This document shows, piece by piece, positions 59,241 through 64,000 of a stretch of 64,000 nucleotides of DNA (position 1 is its first letter; each line of letters opens with the position of its first letter). Both the position numbers and the translations under genes were made by a program. The DNA is from Adiantum capillus-veneris (lineage: Eukaryota; Streptophyta; Polypodiopsida; Polypodiales; Pteridaceae), in NCBI GenBank assembly GCA_014529385.2, contig CM043971.1, forward strand, positions 89,913,840 to 89,977,839. Direction: 5' to 3'. The notes beneath the pieces were generated by a model, which searched no databases, had not been told where the DNA came from, and saw nothing but the letters and a program-made list of their open reading frames with translations.

Positions 59241-59861
59241 TGATGTTTGTGGGCCCATGCAAACTCCGTCCTTGGGCAATTACCTATACTTTGTGACTTT
59301 CATTGATGATTACTCCAGGCATACATGGGTATTTCCGCTTAAAGCGAAGTCCGAAGTTTTTATGTGCTTCAAACAATTTCTGGCTATGGCTGAAAATGTC
59401 TCGAAATGTACTATGGGCACCCTCCGTTCCGATCGAGGGGGGGAGTATATGTCTCATGAATTTAATGCATTTCTGGCTAGTCGTGGGATAAAACACCAAT
59501 GTACAATGCCTTATACACCTCAGCAAAATGGTGTTGCTGAGAGGAAAAACAGGTCGCTGACGGAAATAGCACGATGTATGGTCAAAAGTCAAGCTTTTCC
59601 GCATTCTTTTTGGCTTGAGGCCATTATGTCTGCCACTTATGTACTTAACAGGTGTCCTACAAAAGCTTTGCAGTCTATTACTCCATATGAAGCATGGCAT
59701 GATAGAAAACCTTCTATTGAGCACATGCGTGTTTTTGGCTGTTTGGCATATGCTTTGGTGCCACAAGTGCAGCGCAGAAAATTGGATGATAAGGCTGTCA
59801 AATGTATTTTTGTTGGTTATAGTGCTGAAAGCAAAGGTTACAGGTTGTATCATCCGCATCA
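59227..59861 (+). pseudogene. integrase core
   Basis: SDVCGPMQTPSLGN gives the first Asp, TLRSDRGGEYMS the second, and PQQNGVAERKNRSL the Glu, with spacing as in copia. YVLNRCPTKAL and MRVFGCLAYALVP follow. The frame reaches GYRLYHPHH and then runs into the inverted segment. Confidence 0.92.
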
Positions 59862-60332
59862 TATTCTGATTGCATGGCAGCCATCCAATTTTCTGAATTT
59901 TGTGCTTCATCAAAAGTCAGAGGCTCCTCAACATCATGTAAGCTAGACACAGCCAAAGCATAACAATCTGATGCATAAGATGCATGATGAGAGCCTGAAC
60001 GAGTACGACTAGACAAAGGTGCATCCAATTTACTATCATGCAAAGTGTGCACCAACCATTTTGGCATACCTCTAGCCTGCTCATTTTCCGCCCTTTCCTC
60101 ATCAAGTACATCATGTACATCTACATCAGTAATAGGCTGATCTAGAACATTTTCAGAAACCCCCATAGGCTATACATTTGCCTCATTGGAACTTACATTC
60201 GTATTTCCACCACTGAAAAGAGGCAACAAAGTGTCATAAATGTACTATGAGCTTACATTACTGTCTCTAGTACATGACAGCAAGGGCTGAACAGAATCTT
60301 CCACAAACACTACATCCCGAGAAACCAGAATA
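59862..60332 (-). pseudogene. inverted segment of copia pol (integrase-RT junction)
   Basis: Read on the minus strand it contains RILVSRDVVFVED (the end of the integrase part), a Glu/Asp/Ser-rich linker, and PLTFDEAQNSENWMAAM at the start of RT, in normal copia order but opposite in strand to the rest of the element. TATTCTG (59862-59868) and CAGAATA (60326-60332) are inverted copies at the breakpoints. Some sequence near the right side seems lost, because the RT frame resumes at LPPGKKAIG after only a short gap. Confidence 0.93.
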
Positions 60333-60347
60333 CGTTTTGTTTGGGAT

Positions 60348-61166
60348 TTGCCTCCTGGCAAAAAGGCCATTGGTACGAAGTGGGTTTACAAGTTGAAACG
60401 CAAGCCGGATGGTGAGATCGATCGCCATAAGGCTGGACTTGTTGCAAAGGGTTATGCACAGCAAAAAGGCATAGATTATGAAGAGAATTTTTCTCCCACT
60501 TGTCGTATGACTACTGTGCGTTTTCTATGTGCATTGGCAGCTCATTTTGGTTGGGATGTACATCAATCAGACATTGTTACTGCTTTCTTGAATGGTGACA
60601 TATTTGAGGAAGTTTATGTAACGCAGCCTCGCGGTTTTGTCATAAAAGGACAAAAGGACAAAGTGTGCAAATGTAACAAGGCTTTGTATGGGTTGAAGCA
60701 ATCTCCTCGTGCTTGGTATGAGAAAGCTGACACTCATTTGTTCAAACAAGGCTTTCGTAACAGTCCAATAGAAAGCACATTGTATGTAAAATGTGAGGGT
60801 GATGTACTTCTCATTGTGGTTCTTTATGTTGATGATTTGCTGATCACTGGACCAAATGAGAGACATATTGCTGAATTAAAGGCAGATTTGAATGCTACTT
60901 TCAAGATGAAAGATTTGGGGCTGTTGCATCATTATTTGGGTATACAGTTTAAGCAGTGTGATGGTGGTATTGCCTTGTGTCAGAAAAGTTACATAGAGAC
61001 ATTGCTATGTAAGTTTGGACTTGAGGATTGCAAACCTATTGCCACTCCCATGGAAACAGGTTTGAAGTTGAGTCTACATGATGCTGGTGATCTTGCTGAT
61101 GTCATTCTTTACCAAACTGCTGTTGGCTGCCTCATTTATGTATGCAACACAAGGCCGGATATTTAG
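60348..61166 (+). pseudogene. copia reverse transcriptase
   Basis: KKAIGTKWVYKLKRKPDG, KGYAQQKGIDYEENFSPT, DVHQSDIVTAFLNGD, KALYGLKQSPRAWYEK, and the catalytic LYVDDLLITG with Y-V-D-D at 60825-60836, then FKMKDLGLLHHYLGIQ. The frame is open to a TAG at 61164 in TRPDI-stop, where Q is expected. Confidence 0.95.
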
Positions 61167-61781
61167 TTTGCAGTCTCACAGGTTAGCAGATTTATGCATA
61201 GCCCAGGGTCTAAGAATTGGCAGGCTGTTAAGAGGATTTTCCGCTACCTTAGTGGCACTTTACATCTTGGCTTGTTTTATCCCAAGGGGGGATCATTGCT
61301 GCCAGACTTACATGCTTTTTCGGACTCAGATTGGGCTGGTTGTTTTGACACGCGAGTGTCCACAAGTGGTTTTTGTTTCATGCTTGGCAGTTCATGTATA
61401 TCATGGTTGAGAAAGAAGCAACCTACTGTGGCCACTTTGAGTTGTGAGGCTGAGTACAGGGCACTCTTCACAGCTACGGTTGAGTGTGTATGGCTCAGAC
61501 GCCTTATGGATGATTTGGGTGTTGGACAGGACATTGCCAACACTATCTACACTGATAGTCAGAGCGCATTGGCAGTTGCGAGGAACCCAGTTTTTCATGC
61601 TCGCACAAAGCACATTGAGGTGCATTACCACTATGTCAGGGAGAGGATCTCTGCAGGAGAGATCAGCTTGGCTTATGTGCCAACACAGGACAACCTTGCA
61701 GATCTTTTCACAAAGGCATTGTCTCGTGAGAAGCTTGAAGCTTTCCGCAAAGCTTTGGGCTTACTCCCCTTTGTGGACTGA
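61167..61781 (+). pseudogene. copia RNase H and end of pol
   Basis: Same frame as RT. HAFSDSDWAGC (Asp), TLSCEAEYRALFTA (Glu), IYTDSQSALAV (Asp), RTKHIEVHYHYVRE and DNLADLFTKAL near the end. The frame is open to the TGA at 61779, about 75 bp before the 3' LTR. CCAGGGGGGATT (61844-61855) is the polypurine tract. Confidence 0.95.
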
Positions 61782-61856
61782 TCCTGTCCTCAGGGCATGG
61801 CACTTCCCTTTACTCATGTGCCAGTTCTCGTTCACCGCATCACTCCAGGGGGGATT

Positions 61857-62083
61857 TGTTACCATATACATGTGGTAGTGATGTGTGTGAACACACTAGG
61901 ACCGCCGAGGCATTTTTTCCCTCTTTAGGAGGTTTTTTCCCCCGAGCATTGTATATACGCCCATCACTCTAGGGCTATCTATCTTTCCATTGCACACTAA
62001 GTGAAACACTCTCTATTGTGTGCCTTGAGCTTCCTTCGTCTTCTCCAAGCTGTGTGTGTTTCTCTGCAACCCTAATTCCAACA
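61857..62083 (+). repeat. 3' LTR, copia
   Basis: 227 bp, TGTTACC to CCAACA, preceded by a purine tract ending GGGGGGATT. Nearly identical to the 5' LTR. Confidence 0.96.
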
Positions 62084-62129
62084 AGAACCAATATCAAGCC
62101 CTTGCAAAGGGAGAATTAAGCCCTTGCCC

Positions 62130-63000
62130 CACCAGGTGTTGTCACGTGGTGATACATGGAACTACATAGGAGTTGTTTTGCCTAATTCTTCTCTAGTCCA
62201 AAAGGGCTAAATATCTTGGAAGAGAAAATATACCCTTTTTAGAGATGCTTGTAGTACCATGTGTCAGCACATGGTGCTATATGAAGCTTTGCAGGGGCTT
62301 TATTATGGTAGGGTAAAGACGAATGCCTTACCTCGAAGTGAACACTAGATCTGGATGCCCATTGTTTCACCTTATTGATTGAACATATACAAGCAATAAG
62401 GAGTACTCTCACTTCACTTTTGAGAGGTGGCCCATCCACTCCCCATGTCATCTCTACTCTTGCCCTTTATGCACAGTGCATGCAAGCATCACGAGCTCAC
62501 AAATTAGTCCCTCTGAAGATTCCTAAATCACCATGTGATGACATGTGGTGCTATAGCACCATGGGCAAACACGTGGTGCTACAAGAATCTCCACAAATTG
62601 CTTAAATGAGTCCCTTTGAAGCTTCCTATAGCACTAAGTGCCGACACGTGGTGCTATAGGCAACTCTACAAAGCGCTTAAATTAGTCCCTTTAAAGCTTC
62701 CTATAGCACCACATGACGACACATGGTGCTACATGCAGCTCCATAAAGTGCTTAAATTAGACTATATGAAGCTTTTTATGGCACCACATGCTGACACATG
62801 GTGCTAGAAGTAGTTATTTTGCAAAATACTTAAATCCCCTTTGAAGATTCCTAAAATATCATGTGCCGACATATGGTGCTACAAGCATCTCCCTTTGAAT
62901 ATTCCTATAGCACCACGTGCCAACACACGGTGGTATAAAAAATTTCACAAAGTGCTTAAATTAATTGCTTTGAAACTTATTTTAGCACCACGTTGTCATG
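62130..63000. repeat. array of ~75-bp units with CACGTG-type hairpins
   Basis: Units begin near 62633, 62706, 62782, 62857, 62911 and 62986 at 73-76 bp (one shortened to 54). Older copies lie at about 62136, 62260, 62530 and 62555. Each has a hairpin related to CACCACGTG, four bases, CACGTGGTG. The unit at about 62263 has arms ACCATGTG and CACATGGT around TCAG. Units also share a TTAAATTAGTCCCTTTGAAG stretch. Non-coding. Confidence 0.85.
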
Positions 63001-63099
63001 CCGCTTTGCGGACACGGGTTGAAAATCGAGGATGAGAGAGCTACTGCATATTTTGATAGAATTGGTATGAATCATCATCATGCCTTTTTGCCAAATAGA

Positions 63100-63600
63100 G
63101 CTACTAGAGAGAGAATCTGGTGGAGCTTTGGCAGTTCTTTGATTGATATGCATGCAAAATGTTGTGCTTACCAATGCTTTGGTAGGGATATATGGTAAAA
63201 CTGTTGTACTCGGCATAGCTTGACCGACATGTATGTCAAAAGCGGTGCACTTCGGAAGCATCAGAGTCGTTATGCTTGGCATAACCTTAGTTGATATGTA
63301 TGCCAAATGTGGCTCCGCTATGAAATCAAATTTTCAACAATGCTTTGGGCGAAGGTTATGCCAGATTTATTAAGTGCTTGACGTGCTTTACCGGCTGCGA
63401 AGGGAAGGTTTCCTCCAAATGCATTCACCTCTGCTTGCACCTAAGAATGGCCGCCCAAAAGCCTTGGCCTATGGCAAGATGAGGAGGTGACTTTCGGTGA
63501 TAGTTTTTGTGGGAAGGGGCTGTGGGCATGAGAAGTGGGGCTACTAGTGATGTATGAATAGAGCCACCGAGTGCATGGAGTCCACGGCAGCTGGAAGGGC
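63100..63600 (+). pseudogene. PPR-type gene debris
   Basis: Three successive phrases follow the PPR pattern: SSLIDMHAKCC (63131-63163), LTDMYVKSGAL (63219-63252) and LVDMYAKCGS (63286-63319). A further phrase, RFPPNAFTSAC, is at about 63404. PPR proteins bind organelle RNA. The first three lie only 69-79 bp apart, so a local duplication is likely. The frames are broken. Confidence 0.55.
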
Positions 63601-63717
63601 GAGTGGTCGTGTGGGAACGAAGGCCAAACATTATTTTTGCATGGCTATATTAAAAACAAGGTGAGATTTCACGATGGCTTTCCAAAAAGGAAATCAAGAT
63701 ATGAGGGAAATAAAAAT

Positions 63718-63719
<2 letters not shown>
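63601..63719. other. no assignable feature
   Basis: Short sequence between PPR debris and the (TA)n tract. No signals. Confidence 0.4.

Positions 63720-63791
<72 letters not shown>
63720..63791. repeat. (TA)n(GA)n microsatellite
   Basis: About 43 bp of TA followed by about 29 bp of GA. Confidence 0.98.
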
Positions 63792-63794
<3 letters not shown>

Positions 63795-64000
63795 TCAGAA
63801 TCGCTTGTTCTTGTGAAAAAAACTTTTTACTCTTTAAAAGATTTAAAAATAAAAAGGTACACAAAATAAAAGCAATGTAGTCCCATCCTAAGAAAAAAGA
63901 ACAAGTATAGATTGTGTGTTCATGTTGAAAATAATATAAGATGAGCAAAGACAAAAAAAATAAACAAGTCAAAGTCTTAAAAAGCCCTCTAAGCATGTTC
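63792..64000. other. no assignable feature
   Basis: AT-rich with A-runs. No coding motif. Confidence 0.4.

Larger units (their letters stand above)
56950..62088 (+). mobile_element. young Ty1/copia element with internal inversion
   Basis: LTRs of 227 bp at both ends differ by two bases. Flanking AGAAT (56950-56954) and AGAAC (62084-62088) are probably a 5-bp target duplication with one change. PBS, gag, protease, integrase, RT and RNase H are in copia order (integrase before RT). Four in-frame TAG stops, a small duplication at 59176-59238, and an inverted segment (about 59862-60332) disable it. Confidence 0.95.

Noticed and set aside
59284-59913. 209-codon minus-strand ORF in the copia element
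   Set aside because: It lies antisense to the well-marked integrase core; only the part beyond 59862 carries real minus-strand coding, because of the inversion.
62130-63000. CRISPR-like array
   Set aside because: The units are imperfect, diverge along their whole length and lack unique equal-length spacers; the setting is a plant genome.

Overview
This window looks like a transposon-rich stretch of a land-plant nuclear genome. The evidence is several families of plant-type Ty3/gypsy and Ty1/copia LTR retrotransposons, two primer-binding sites complementary to initiator tRNA-Met, very long (GA)n/(CA)n/(TA)n microsatellites, and degraded plant-type host fragments (DEAD-box helicase, SWIM finger, PPR). 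No intact host gene is visible. The old, heavily mutated elements and the PPR-like remnants would fit a large fern, lycophyte or gymnosperm genome, but the species cannot be fixed from the sequence alone.

Layout. 1-1000: a dispersed repeat with GA arrays; a second copy lies at 34294-35650. 2515-3409: a DEAD-box helicase pseudogene followed by a probable 3' LTR. 4424-6047 (minus): the 3' end of a Ty3 pol. About 6060-17820 (plus): a large Ty3 element with a palindrome-bearing leader, gag, protease, RT, RNase H, a duplicated integrase zinc domain, integrase and a second protease. About 18500-22316 (plus): a probable non-autonomous relative with the same kind of palindromic leader but no pol. 22331-25519: a SWIM-finger remnant, a 543-bp tandem duplication and a foldback element. 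26440-28621: 3' ends of two chromoviruses arranged head to head. 28617-33560 (minus): a Ty3 element with two RNase H domains. 36400-38671: a decayed multi-exon gene of unknown family. 41335-41868 (minus): a copia fragment. 42587-49374 (plus): a chromovirus with two LTR copies. 56950-62088 (plus): a young copia element with 227-bp LTRs and an internal inversion. 62130-63000: a tandem array of hairpin units. 63100-63600: PPR debris. 63720-63791: (TA)n(GA)n.

Most interesting signals. (a) About 22-bp palindromes recur every 284-294 bp in the leaders of two different elements, and changes in one arm are matched in the other. (b) Two divergent Ty3 families on opposite strands both carry a second retropepsin-like domain after integrase, followed by a tail with WVPK motifs. 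(c) The plus-strand family also has two tandem HHCC-type integrase zinc domains. Together these suggest a poorly described plant Ty3 lineage with a parasitic short partner. (d) The young copia element carries an inverted segment bounded by 7-bp inverted repeats, and four of its stops fit CAG-to-TAG changes.

Almost every coding region here is broken by stops and frameshifts. Domain calls rest on motifs read by eye; no database search was run.
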